Assembly: GCA_040635515.1 (NCBI GenBank)
Contig: JBEYHY010000002.1
Span: 804,189 to 868,188 of the forward strand
Length of the DNA stretch: 64,000 nucleotides
Reading direction: 5' to 3'
DNA from: Prauserella_A sp040635515
Lineage (GTDB): Bacteria; Actinomycetota; Actinomycetes; Mycobacteriales; Pseudonocardiaceae
A model generated the notes under the pieces. The model saw only the letters and a list, made by a program, of their open reading frames with translations, had not been told where the DNA came from and searched no databases. The translations under genes and the position numbers were made by a program. Below, piece after piece: positions 15,739 to 24,011 of the stretch (its first letter is position 1; every line of letters starts with the position of its first letter).

Positions 15739-17187
15739 ATGAGCAATCCCAGCAGCACACCGCCTGACGACGGCACGGAGGCGCCAGCACCCGTCGAAAA
15801 AGGACAGCAATCGCCACTCAAACGCAGACTGATCTCCGGTGCGGGGCTGGCCGGAATCCTGGTCTCGCTGGTGGCGGGACTCCTGACCCAGCCGCCGACG
15901 CTATGGGGCTTGCTGCCCATCGCGTTGTTCGCCGTGCTCGCGCTCATCGGTATGGACATCCTCATCGCGACCGCGGTGGCCGTCATGAGCGGCCTGCTGC
16001 TCCTGATGCCCAGCCCCGGCGCGATCGGCGAGCTGTTCGGTGCCTCGCTCAGCGAGACGATCACGATGATCGGCCTGATCATCATGCTCGGCGCCGGTGT
16101 CGGTGAACTGCTCAGGGTCACCGGCGCCGCCGACTCGATCGTGCGGGCCGTGCTTCGCGTGGTCGGGCACACCAGCCGCACCAGGGCGATCCTCGGCGTG
16201 ATGCTGGCCTGTCTCATCCTGGTCGCGGCACTGGGGACGCTCGCGGGTGCGCTGGCCATCGCGGCGCCGCTGTTGCTGCCCGTCGTCGCGCGGCTGGGTT
16301 TCACGCGGTCCGCCTCGGCCGCCATGATGTTCATCGGCGGGTCAGCGGGTCTGGCGCTCGCGCCGTTCGCCGGCTCGAACGTCGCGATCATGACCGCGGC
16401 GGAAGTCGGTTATCTGCAATACGTGCTCTACGGCGCGGGTCCGCTTGCCATTCTCTCCATCGTCGCGGGCATGATCATCGTGCCGTGGGTGCAGCGGCGC
16501 ACCGTGAACACCGGTGACGAGTACGACGCGCTCGAAGTCGCGGAACCGCCGCCGGTGATGGACGGTATCCGGCGTGGCCCAGCCACGGTCGCCTTCACCG
16601 TCACGCTGCTGGCCTGTGTCGGCTACGCGATCGTGACCGGCGCGGGGACGACGTTCCCGCTCGTCGCGCTGCCGGTCATCGCCATCGTCACCGGTCTCGC
16701 CGGCGGCCTTCCGGCCATCAAGGTCGCCGAGCACCTGATCCGAGGCGCGGCAAGCCAGGTCAAGATGTTCATGCTGTTCTGGTTGCTCGCGGTATTCTTC
16801 CTCGCCGTCGACGAGCTCAAGCCGTTCGACGTGGTGCTGGACATGTTCGCCGCCGAACTGGGCGCACTTCCGCCGCTGGTGTTCGTCGCGGTGATCGCGA
16901 TGCTCGGCTGGGTCGGCGTACCGGGGGCGACCGCGGCGCAGGTCGTGTTGCTGGACAACGTCTTCGGCAGTCTCGCGGCCAGCATCGGCGTCGGCGCCAA
17001 CGCGTGGGTCATCGTGCTGCTGTTCGCCTCCAAGATCGACACCTACGGGCCGTTCCCCAACGCCAACATGGTGGGCGCGATGGGTCTCGCCCGCTCGGCC
17101 AACCTGCGGAATCTCCTCGTGGTCGGCTGGCTCGTGATCATTCCGGCGACCCTGATGTACGCCGCCATTCTCTTCTTCGAACTGTGA
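15739..17187 (+). CDS. Ion-transporter superfamily permease (NhaC/GntP/citrate-type)
   Basis: 482 residues with about twelve hydrophobic helices in two halves, after a 30-residue polar N-terminus. Features such as LIIMLGAGVGELLRVTGAAD, the loop GFTRSASAAMMFIGGSAGLALAPFAGSN in the first half and the repeat-like GWVGVPGATAAQVVL and FPNANMVGAMGLA in the second fit the secondary-carrier IT superfamily (gluconate, citrate and Na+/H+ carriers). It lies 24 bp after the decarboxylase and 11 bp before the D-aminoacylase, so it most likely imports the N-acyl amino acid or exports the product. Substrate unknown. Confidence 0.75.
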   Translation: MSNPSSTPPDDGTEAPAPVEKGQQSPLKRRLISGAGLAGILVSLVAGLLTQPPTLWGLLPIALFAVLALIGMDILIATAVAVMSGLLLLMPSPGAIGELFGASLSETITMIGLIIMLGAGVGELLRVTGAADSIVRAVLRVVGHTSRTRAILGVMLACLILVAALGTLAGALAIAAPLLLPVVARLGFTRSASAAMMFIGGSAGLALAPFAGSNVAIMTAAEVGYLQYVLYGAGPLAILSIVAGMIIVPWVQRRTVNTGDEYDALEVAEPPPVMDGIRRGPATVAFTVTLLACVGYAIVTGAGTTFPLVALPVIAIVTGLAGGLPAIKVAEHLIRGAASQVKMFMLFWLLAVFFLAVDELKPFDVVLDMFAAELGALPPLVFVAVIAMLGWVGVPGATAAQVVLLDNVFGSLAASIGVGANAWVIVLLFASKIDTYGPFPNANMVGAMGLARSANLRNLLVVGWLVIIPATLMYAAILFFEL

Positions 17188-17198
17188 GGAACTCGATC

Positions 17199-18764
17199 GT
17201 GACCGAACACGAGATCGTCATTCGTGGTGGCGAGATCATCGATGGCAGCGGTGCCCCCCGGGAACGCGCCGACATCGGCATCACAGGGGATCGCATCACC
17301 GGAATCGGGCCGGGCCTCGAAGGGGCCGAGACCGTGGACGCCGATGGCCTGGTGGTCGCGCCCGGCTTCATCGATCTGCACTCGCACGCGGACTTCACGC
17401 TGGAGTCCTCGCCGCACGCGACGACCCAGCTCCATCAGGGCGTCACGACCTTGCTCACCGGCAACTGCGGATTCTCGCCGTTTCCCGTCGTCGGCGGCCT
17501 GCCGCCCCGCCTTCCCGTTCACGGCAAGGAGCTGAGCTGGTCCTGGGAGGACGCCGCCGGTTTCGGCAGGGCACTCGAACGCGCGCGTCCCGCGGTCAAC
17601 GTCGGCCTGCAGATCGGGCACGGCGCGGTACGGCACGCGGTGCTCGGTGGCGAGGATCGGCCGCCGAACGCGGACGAGCTCGATCACATGCGGCAGCTGG
17701 TCGCCGACGCCGCGCGCGGCGGTGCGCTGGGGTTTTCGTCAGGACTGATCTACGCGCCGGGGCTTTTCGGTGCCATTGACGAGATCGCGGAGCTGGCCCG
17801 CGTCGCCGCCCGGCACGGGATGCTCTACTCGACGCACATGCGCGACGAGACCGACCGGCTCATCGAGGCGGTCACCGAGGCCATCCAGACTGCCGAGCGC
17901 TCCGGGGTACGACTGGAGATCTCGCACCTCAAATGCATGGGCAGGGCGAACCACGGTTCGGTGCGCGAGGCGCTGCGGCTGATCGAAGCCGCCAGGCAGC
18001 GCGGTGTGGACGTCGGGGCGGACGTGTACCCCTACACCGCGTCGAGCACGGGGCTGATGTCGCGGCTCGCGGGGTGGGCCGTCGACGGCGGCGCGGCCGC
18101 ACTGCTGGACCGGCTCGCCGATCCGCGAACACGGGAGCGGATCGCGGCCGATCTGCGCGAGCGGTTCGCCGCCGACAGCGACCCTGACGGGATCGTGCTG
18201 GCCGAACTGCCGCCGGGCCGCTACGCCGGCGCCGTTGGCCGGTCGCTCCAGGATCTCGCCGCCGATTCGGAAGGCGACGCGGCCGATGTCGCGCTCGACG
18301 TGCTCGCCGAACACGAGGCCCGGGTCGGCATCGTCAACCACGCGATGGCCGAGGCGGATGTGGAGGCCGTGCTCGCGCATCCGCTCGTCGCGGTGGCAAG
18401 CGACGGCTGGACGATGGACGCCGGCGGCGAGGGAATGCCGCACCCGCGCAGTTTCGGCACGTTCAGCCGGGTACTCGGCCGGTATGTGCGGGAGCGCGGT
18501 GTCCTCACCCTCGAAGAGGCGATCCGCAAGATGACCTCGCTGCCTGCCGAGCGACTCCGCCTCGCCGACCGGGGGCTCCTTCGCCACGGCGCCGCCGCCG
18601 ACATCGTGGTGTTCGATCCGGAGACCGTGCTCGACCGGTCGACCTACCTTGATCCGTGGCGGCTTTCCGAAGGGATGCACGCGGTGCTGCTCAACGGCGT
18701 GCCGGTACTGCGGGACGGCGTGCCGACGGGCGCGCGCGGCGGCCGGGTACTCGGAAGGGCATAG
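17199..18764 (+). CDS. N-acyl-D-amino-acid deacylase (D-aminoacylase), amidohydrolase family
   Basis: 521 residues. Starts at GTG 17199 with GAGGA eight bases upstream. Amidohydrolase signatures: strand-1 metal pair in DLHSHADF (HxH), GNCGFSPFP, STHMRDE and ISHLK histidines, and the last aspartate in VASDGW; the C-terminus returns to the beta-sandwich (LADRGLLRHGAAADIVVFDP). This is the D-aminoacylase/dihydroorotase-like subgroup, which releases D-amino acids from N-acyl forms. As the third gene after a PLP decarboxylase and a carrier, it suggests uptake, deacylation and decarboxylation of one compound. A strong terminator hairpin follows 8 bp after the stop. Confidence 0.87.
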   Translation: MTEHEIVIRGGEIIDGSGAPRERADIGITGDRITGIGPGLEGAETVDADGLVVAPGFIDLHSHADFTLESSPHATTQLHQGVTTLLTGNCGFSPFPVVGGLPPRLPVHGKELSWSWEDAAGFGRALERARPAVNVGLQIGHGAVRHAVLGGEDRPPNADELDHMRQLVADAARGGALGFSSGLIYAPGLFGAIDEIAELARVAARHGMLYSTHMRDETDRLIEAVTEAIQTAERSGVRLEISHLKCMGRANHGSVREALRLIEAARQRGVDVGADVYPYTASSTGLMSRLAGWAVDGGAAALLDRLADPRTRERIAADLRERFAADSDPDGIVLAELPPGRYAGAVGRSLQDLAADSEGDAADVALDVLAEHEARVGIVNHAMAEADVEAVLAHPLVAVASDGWTMDAGGEGMPHPRSFGTFSRVLGRYVRERGVLTLEEAIRKMTSLPAERLRLADRGLLRHGAAADIVVFDPETVLDRSTYLDPWRLSEGMHAVLLNGVPVLRDGVPTGARGGRVLGRA

Positions 18765-18771
18765 GGAACCT

Positions 18772-18809
18772 CCGCATTGGCGGGCCGTCGTGCGGGCCCG
18801 CCGATGCGG
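18772..18809 (+). terminator. Terminator hairpin after D-aminoacylase
   Basis: A 15-bp stem with one G-T wobble (CCGCATTGGCGGGCC against GGCCCGCCGATGCGG) and an 8-base loop, starting 8 bases past the stop codon. Confidence 0.75.
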
Positions 18810-18912
18810 CCGCAAGGCCGCTGCGGACCACTGTGGACAGCGGGCCGGTGGTGGCCACCGAGTATCGGCGAAACCCTGACTATGGCCCCGCGGGCGTTGT
18901 AACGTCCCGCCG

Positions 18913-19797
18913 GTGCACCTACTCACCGCCGCGCAACAGGACCGATTGCGGCACCTGGCTCACCACAGCACCGCGTTCACGGGCATGCGGTTCGTCGTTC
19001 ATGACGACCATGTCGAAGTCACCCACCCAGAGTCGCTTGAACTGGGGTTCGAGTCGCTGTCGGCGACGCTGGCGGATACGCCGGCCGGGCAGTGGCAGGA
19101 GGTGATCGACGCGCATTTCCGGCTGGCCATAACCCTCGTAACGGAGGACGAGAACGTTGGCGCCGACGGGCCGACGGAGGCCGTGCTCGCCCGCACGTAC
19201 GTGCGGGTGGCCACCTCGGACAGCGGGGTGTCGGAGGTCGCCTCCTACGCCGACGAGATCGCGCCGGGCTTGCTGCGCGTGCTCGCTTTCGACCGGCCGG
19301 ATTCCATCATGGTCATGCGGGACGAGGACGTGCGGCGGCACGGCGTGGAACGGCTCTACAACGCGGGTCTGGAGAATCTCGCGCGGGAGCTACCGGACTC
19401 CTATCAGGAGGCGGGTGGTGTCCACTACCTGCGGGGCTCGGCCTATGTCGCCTCGCTGGTGCTGATCATCCCGTGGGTGATCGAAACCGTGACCGGGGTG
19501 GCCGAAGCGCCGCACGGCGCGCTGGTCGCGATGCCCGCTCGGGACCAGTTCATCTTCTACCCCATCCGGGGCCAGGACACCGCGGGTGTGCTTGCGGCGC
19601 TGGACGAGGTCGGCCGGCTCACCGCCGAGTGCTACGCCGACAGTGCGTACCAGCTCAGCTCGCGGGTGTTCTGGTGGCGTCCGATGCCCGAGGGCGGGTT
19701 CGAGTCCGTCGGGTACCACGACGGCGCGGGCATGGTCACCGACTACTCGGACGACTTCGAGGACGTACTCCTCACCGTGGGGATCGAGTACGGATAG
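18913..19797 (+). CDS. Hypothetical protein, DUF1444/YtpQ-like
   Basis: 294 residues from a GTG start; no signal peptide or membrane helix apart from one hydrophobic strand (YVASLVLIIPWVIETVTG). The middle part (EIAPGLLRVLAFDRPDSIMVMRDEDVRRHGVERLYNAGLENL) reads like the uncharacterised YtpQ/DUF1444 family, where similar words occur; this comparison is from memory and weak. It is monocistronic and converges with the amidase across a bidirectional hairpin. Function unknown. Confidence 0.6.
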   Translation: MHLLTAAQQDRLRHLAHHSTAFTGMRFVVHDDHVEVTHPESLELGFESLSATLADTPAGQWQEVIDAHFRLAITLVTEDENVGADGPTEAVLARTYVRVATSDSGVSEVASYADEIAPGLLRVLAFDRPDSIMVMRDEDVRRHGVERLYNAGLENLARELPDSYQEAGGVHYLRGSAYVASLVLIIPWVIETVTGVAEAPHGALVAMPARDQFIFYPIRGQDTAGVLAALDEVGRLTAECYADSAYQLSSRVFWWRPMPEGGFESVGYHDGAGMVTDYSDDFEDVLLTVGIEYG

Positions 19798-19811
19798 CTT
19801 CCGGCGGCAGG

Positions 19812-19846
19812 CGAGCGGACCCCGCTGGGGAGGCGAGGTCCGCTCG
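19812..19846. terminator. Bidirectional hairpin between convergent genes
   Basis: Perfect 10-bp arms CGAGCGGACC / GGTCCGCTCG separated by 15 bases, lying between the plus-strand hypothetical gene (ends 19797) and the minus-strand amidase (ends 19875). Confidence 0.65.
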
Positions 19847-19874
19847 GAGCGGCCGGCTACCGTCTCAGGGTGTC

Positions 19875-21266
19875 TCAGGCCGCTTCGTACACCGGGGTGA
19901 GCACTCCGGTCGCGGCTTCGACGGCGGCGGCCGCGGTCAGGCAGAGGTCCTCCCGGAAAGGTCGGCCGATGAGCTGGACCCCCATCGGCACACCATCGTC
20001 TAGTCCGGTCGGCACGGCGACGGCTGGCACGCCCACGAGCGAGCTGACGGTGCACAGCCTGCGCGCGATCGCGAGGCGGGCGTTCTCGTCCTCGTCGAGT
20101 TCACCGTGATCGGCGGGAGGTTCCGTGCTGACGGGCCCGAGAACGAGTGGATAGTCGGCCAAGAACTGGTGCCAGGCCCTGGTGATCGCGTACCGGTCCG
20201 CGGTGGCTCTGAGATAGGTCGCGAGATCGGCGGGTGGCTGGCTCCGCATACTCAGCTCCATGTGACGAGCGCTGTGCTCGGTGAGCAACGGCCGGATGTT
20301 CGGCCACGCCGAGCCGAACTCGCTGGTGATCAGCGTGCCGTAGGTCGCGAGGCCTTCCGCCACCTCCGGGACGTCCGCGGTTTCGACCACGTAGCCGGCG
20401 TCGGCGAGGATCCCGGCTGCCTTGTCGATCGCCGCCCGTACCCGCGGATGCGCCCCGAAACCACCGGGGTCGGCGACGATCGCGACGCGCGGTGCGGGCA
20501 ACGGCGGGCCGTCCAGCGGGGCAGGCACGGACCGGGGGTCTCGCGGATCGGTGCCTGCGAGTACCTCGAAGGCGGCGCGCAGATCGGCCACGGTGCGGGT
20601 GAGCGGCCCGTCCTTGGGGATGAGTTGTGAGGCGAGAGTCGGCTCTCGCCCGCCGACCCTGTGCTCGCACGGGAACCGGCCGTAAGTCGGATTCAGCGCG
20701 GTGATCCCTCCATTGAGGGCGGGCCCTCGCACCGAACCTCCCGCGTCGTTGCCCAGCCCGATCGCCGCCATACCCGAGGCAACCGCGGCGCCGTCACCGC
20801 CACTGCTGCCACTCGGATCGCGGATCGCGCCCCACGGGTTTACCGTCGCGCCGAACAACTGGCTGTCGGTATATCCGCCGATGGTCAGATCGGGCATGTT
20901 GGCGTGCCCGATCGGGATCGCGTCGGCGGCACGCAGCCGCGCGACCGTGGGTGAGTCGGTGTCGGCGAAGGCGTCGCGGAAGCGCGGAACGCCGTGCGTC
21001 GTCGCCGCGCCCGCGATGTCGATGTTCTCCTTCGCGGTGAACGGGACGCCTGCCAGGGGGCCCAACGGCTCGCCTGCTGCCCTGCGGCGATCGATGTCGG
21101 CGGCCGCGGCCCTCGCGCTGTCGGCGAGTACCGCCGTGACCGCGTTGATCGCCGGGTTGACGATGGCGATCCGCTCCAGGTGGGCCTCGATCACCTCGGC
21201 GGCGGTGTGCTCGCCGGAACGCACGGCGGCGGCCATCTCGGTCGCTGTCAGATTCCACATGACCAT
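19875..21266 (-). CDS. Amidase (amidase-signature family)
   Basis: About 463 residues. Ser-cisSer-Lys machinery: Lys in GVPFTAKENIDIAG, the Gly/Ser-rich block DPSGSSGGDGAAVASGM and the nucleophile region GLGNDAGGSVRGPA. The protein would hydrolyse an amide to a carboxylic acid and ammonia. One deviation: the usual signature is GGSSGG-x-AA, here SGSSGGDGAA. ATG 21266 or 21260 is the likely start; upstream in-frame codons run through the operator palindrome and are unlikely to be translated. Divergent from a TetR gene that probably represses it. Confidence 0.9.
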   Translation of the reverse strand: MVMWNLTATEMAAAVRSGEHTAAEVIEAHLERIAIVNPAINAVTAVLADSARAAAADIDRRRAAGEPLGPLAGVPFTAKENIDIAGAATTHGVPRFRDAFADTDSPTVARLRAADAIPIGHANMPDLTIGGYTDSQLFGATVNPWGAIRDPSGSSGGDGAAVASGMAAIGLGNDAGGSVRGPALNGGITALNPTYGRFPCEHRVGGREPTLASQLIPKDGPLTRTVADLRAAFEVLAGTDPRDPRSVPAPLDGPPLPAPRVAIVADPGGFGAHPRVRAAIDKAAGILADAGYVVETADVPEVAEGLATYGTLITSEFGSAWPNIRPLLTEHSARHMELSMRSQPPADLATYLRATADRYAITRAWHQFLADYPLVLGPVSTEPPADHGELDEDENARLAIARRLCTVSSLVGVPAVAVPTGLDDGVPMGVQLIGRPFREDLCLTAAAAVEAATGVLTPVYEAA

Positions 21267-21268
21267 TA

Positions 21269-21286
21269 AAATACAGACCTGTATTT
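21269..21286. promoter_or_regulatory. 18-bp palindromic operator between amidase and TetR genes
   Basis: AAATACAG-AC-CTGTATTT, a perfect inverted repeat in an otherwise GC-rich region. It lies 2 bp from the amidase start and 27 bp before the TetR start, so one bound dimer could block both divergent genes. Assignment to the adjacent TetR protein is inferred from position. Confidence 0.75.
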
Positions 21287-21313
21287 GGATACGCATCTGA
21301 ATTTGGAGGAACT

Positions 21314-21913
21314 ATGCCCCGTACTAGAATGACCCGCGAGGAGAGCAGGCGGCAGACTCGCGAGCGGTTGCTCGACGCCGCGGCCGAACTGTTCGCGGAG
21401 CGTGGGGTCAACGGGACCTCTGTGGAGCAGATCGCCGAACGTGCCGGGTACAGCCGGGGCGCCTTCTACGGCAACTTCGCGGACAAACATGAACTCGCCG
21501 TCGACCTGCTGAAGCAACGCACCCTCTACGAACTGGAGGAGGTCAGCGACCGCACGAGCAAAGACGAGCCTTTCGAAGCGCTGCGCGAATGGCACACCGC
21601 CCGTGCCGAGCATCTACCCGGCTGGCTGACGCTGCGGATGGAACTCATCCTCTATGCCATGCGCAGCCCCGAATTCCGGCCACTGCTGGCCGAACGGGAA
21701 CGCCTCGCCCGCGATGCCCACACCCGAGGCGTCGAGGCGACGTTTGCCGGCAAGGACGCCGAGCCACCCGCCGAGGCGGACTTCCTGGCGCTGATCGTGC
21801 ACGCTCTTGAAGACGGCTTGCTCATCCAGCGCATGCTGTTTCCCGGCGAGATCTCCGACCAGGTCGTCGTCGACGCGGTCGAGTTGCTCATGCGCGGATG
21901 GCTGAAGCGATGA
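21314..21913 (+). CDS. TetR-family regulator of the divergent amidase
   Basis: 199 residues. HTH at about 15-62 (ERLLDAAAELFAERGVNG, VEQIAERAGYSRGAFYGNFADKHEL). The start ATG follows GGAGGAACT at ideal spacing. C-terminal domain all-helical (TetR_C type), unassigned. Gene arrangement and the shared palindrome at 21269-21286 make it the probable local repressor of the amidase, with an amide-type inducer. Confidence 0.9.
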   Translation: MPRTRMTREESRRQTRERLLDAAAELFAERGVNGTSVEQIAERAGYSRGAFYGNFADKHELAVDLLKQRTLYELEEVSDRTSKDEPFEALREWHTARAEHLPGWLTLRMELILYAMRSPEFRPLLAERERLARDAHTRGVEATFAGKDAEPPAEADFLALIVHALEDGLLIQRMLFPGEISDQVVVDAVELLMRGWLKR

Positions 21914-21940
21914 CCCGGGGATCGCGCGGCATCGAACGGA

Positions 21941-22462
21941 TCACCCGGCGGCGCGCAGAAGCCGGATGTTCCCGATTTCCGACGCGTTCTTCGTCAGCTC
22001 CATGTTGACCCACGCGACGGTGTGCCCGGTTGTCATGGCCGGATCCCCGTTCCACGGGAAGGTCGCCTCCGCGTCGAGGTCGCTTTCGGTCAATCCGCCG
22101 AGCACATCAAGCCACTCGGCCCGCAGTCTGTGCATCCACGCGATCGCCGACGCCGCGTCACCTGGCCACGTCACCTCGGTGCGGTCCCGTGGTGGCTGCC
22201 CGCGCAGGTGGTCGAGGGTCACCGACCACCACCATCCGATGTGCCACGTGATCCACGCGATCGTCGGGACGGGCACCGGATCCGGCTCCGTGTCCGCCCA
22301 GTCGGGCACCCATCGGCCATGCTCCGTGCGGTGCACCGTCCAACAGACCCCTGCGGGTCGCCACAGGATGTCGGCCTCGCCGAGCCGGTCGAGATGATAT
22401 TCGAACAGCGCCCAGGTCAGGTCGAACTGCCAGCGCAGGAGCGCGATACGCAATGTTCTCAT
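21941..22462 (-). CDS. DinB-family putative metalloenzyme
   Basis: 173 residues from ATG 22462; an upstream in-frame ATG (22582) would add an Arg-rich stretch that looks like noise. Four-helix DinB pattern: RWQFDLTWALFEYHLDRLGEAD, the His of ITWHIGWWW and the closing ELTKNASEIGNIRLLR. The superfamily uses three histidines to hold a metal and includes thiol-transfer enzymes and many uncharacterised detoxification proteins. It is downstream of the metallo-hydrolase on the same strand, 158 bp away, and may be transcribed separately. Confidence 0.8.
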   Translation of the reverse strand: MRTLRIALLRWQFDLTWALFEYHLDRLGEADILWRPAGVCWTVHRTEHGRWVPDWADTEPDPVPVPTIAWITWHIGWWWSVTLDHLRGQPPRDRTEVTWPGDAASAIAWMHRLRAEWLDVLGGLTESDLDAEATFPWNGDPAMTTGHTVAWVNMELTKNASEIGNIRLLRAAG

Positions 22463-22619
22463 CGTCCGTTCTTGCCCGGGGTTTTCCTGCTTGGCGTTAT
22501 TTTCCAGTCGCCGAGCCACCCGCGTCCGGGCAGGTCCAGAGAAACGTGTCCTCGGCCGCGGCAGAGAACTTTTGCGGGCCACGCGATAGTGCGCGACGGC
22601 CCGCTGGTTCGTCCGATCG

Positions 22620-23444
22620 CTATTCGGGCGGTCGGCCCGGTACGCCTCGGGCGAGGCGCTGGGCCTGCCCCTCGTGGATGTCGTTCACCCATTCCCAGCC
22701 GGGCTTGGCCGATGGGCCGATGCGTGGGTCTTCGGGAGTGCGGCCCTCACGCAAGGCACGCAGATACGCGCGATCCCGGTTGATCCGCGTGAGCACCTGA
22801 TCGTCTCCGCAGACGGATCCGTGGCCGGGAACGAGGACATCGACGTCGGCCGCCGCGTTCTCAAGTAGCCGCAGACCGGCGAAGTAGTCCTCGATTGGGG
22901 CAGGAGTGTCATCGAGCATAGGAATGAAGACATCGGAGAGCATGTCGCCCGCGACGAGAACCCGGCGCTCCTCGATCACCAGCGCTGCATGGCCAGGCGC
23001 GTGCGCGGGATGCTCGACGATCCGGATTCGCGGGCCTTCCCACGGAATCTCCGTGGTTCCGGCGGGCAGACCGGTGACGAGGCCGAACAGGTCCAGCGGC
23101 GTTTCCCCGGCGATCTCCGGGGGCAGTCCCTCGGTGATGCGGTCCTTCCAGTCCGCGTCCGCCAGCAGCTCTCGCAGGAATGCGGCGCAGCGGGCCGTTC
23201 CGTAGCGGGGCGCCGCGCCGAGATCGGCATGCCAGAGCACGTGATCCCAGTCGGGATGCGTCGAGAAACCCGCCACAACGGGCAGACCCGACTCGCGAAG
23301 ATCGCCGGCGAGGCAGGCCATCTCGCCGCCCGTTATCCCCGCGTCGACGACCAGCACGCCCTGCTCGCCGCGCACGACAACGGTGTTGTTCTCCAGTAAC
23401 TCGCTCTGGTGGACCAGCACACCTTCCGCGACCTGTCTCAGCAT
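22620..23444 (-). CDS. MBL-fold metallo-hydrolase
   Basis: 274 residues. Metal-binding motif is STHPDWDHV (His-x-Asp-x-Asp-His, a variant of HxHxDH in which the second His is replaced by Asp), then HAPGHAAL, AGDML and VPGHGSV for the remaining ligands. GGAAGGGATCG precedes the ATG. It is third in a minus-strand run behind a serine hydrolase and an FMN-binding protein, spaced 15-30 bp, so co-transcribed. Likely a hydrolase of an ester, thioester or lactone; substrate unknown. Confidence 0.83.
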   Translation of the reverse strand: MLRQVAEGVLVHQSELLENNTVVVRGEQGVLVVDAGITGGEMACLAGDLRESGLPVVAGFSTHPDWDHVLWHADLGAAPRYGTARCAAFLRELLADADWKDRITEGLPPEIAGETPLDLFGLVTGLPAGTTEIPWEGPRIRIVEHPAHAPGHAALVIEERRVLVAGDMLSDVFIPMLDDTPAPIEDYFAGLRLLENAAADVDVLVPGHGSVCGDDQVLTRINRDRAYLRALREGRTPEDPRIGPSAKPGWEWVNDIHEGQAQRLARGVPGRPPE

Positions 23445-23474
23445 GAGCGATCCCTTCCTGGGTGGGATGAGCCG

Positions 23475-23996
23475 TCAGATCCACCGGTAGCGGGTCTGGG
23501 AAGATTCGCGACCGGTGACGAACGCGAACGCCTTGTCGGGTTGCACACGGTAGAGCTGAACCTTCCCGGACCGGACGGCATCGCCCAGTTGATACCAGGT
23601 TCCGTCCTCACGGGTGAGCTGCCAGCCATAGGCCGTTTCGAACGCGGTCGCCGCGGTTTCCCTGGTTTCCCGGTCGGTGACCAGACTCGCGGTGCCCTCG
23701 ATGATGTAGTCCATGCCGGTGAGGGTGGCTGTTCCCGCGGTGAGCGCGCAGTGCTGGTTGGCGCCGAGATTCCTGGCCTTCTGCTCGTTGTCGCCGGTGA
23801 TGAACCACATCGCGCCGAGCGCCCATATCGCCAGCAACGGTGTCACATGTGGGCGGCCGTCGCGGCGCACCGTGCACAACTGGAATTTCTGGATCCGGCG
23901 CAGTGCCCACTCCGTTTCTTCCCATGGCGTCGGGACCGCGTCCGGTGAGGAGAACGGGCCGAGGCTGGTTTGTGGCGCGGCCGGGGGCGTGGACAT
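23475..23996 (-). CDS. Pyridoxamine 5'-phosphate oxidase-like FMN-binding protein
   Basis: 173 residues, single split-barrel. FMN-binding pattern: RRIQKFQLCTVRRDGRPHVTPL, LGAMWFITGDNEQKARNLGANQHCALTAG, then GMDYIIEGTASLVTD. These small proteins bind F420 or FMN in actinomycetes and reduce or oxidise small molecules. AAGGAGATTTTC precedes the ATG. The gene lies between the serine hydrolase and the metallo-hydrolase. Confidence 0.85.
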   Translation of the reverse strand: MSTPPAAPQTSLGPFSSPDAVPTPWEETEWALRRIQKFQLCTVRRDGRPHVTPLLAIWALGAMWFITGDNEQKARNLGANQHCALTAGTATLTGMDYIIEGTASLVTDRETRETAATAFETAYGWQLTREDGTWYQLGDAVRSGKVQLYRVQPDKAFAFVTGRESSQTRYRWI

Positions 23997-24011
23997 GAAA
24001 ATCTCCTTGGG

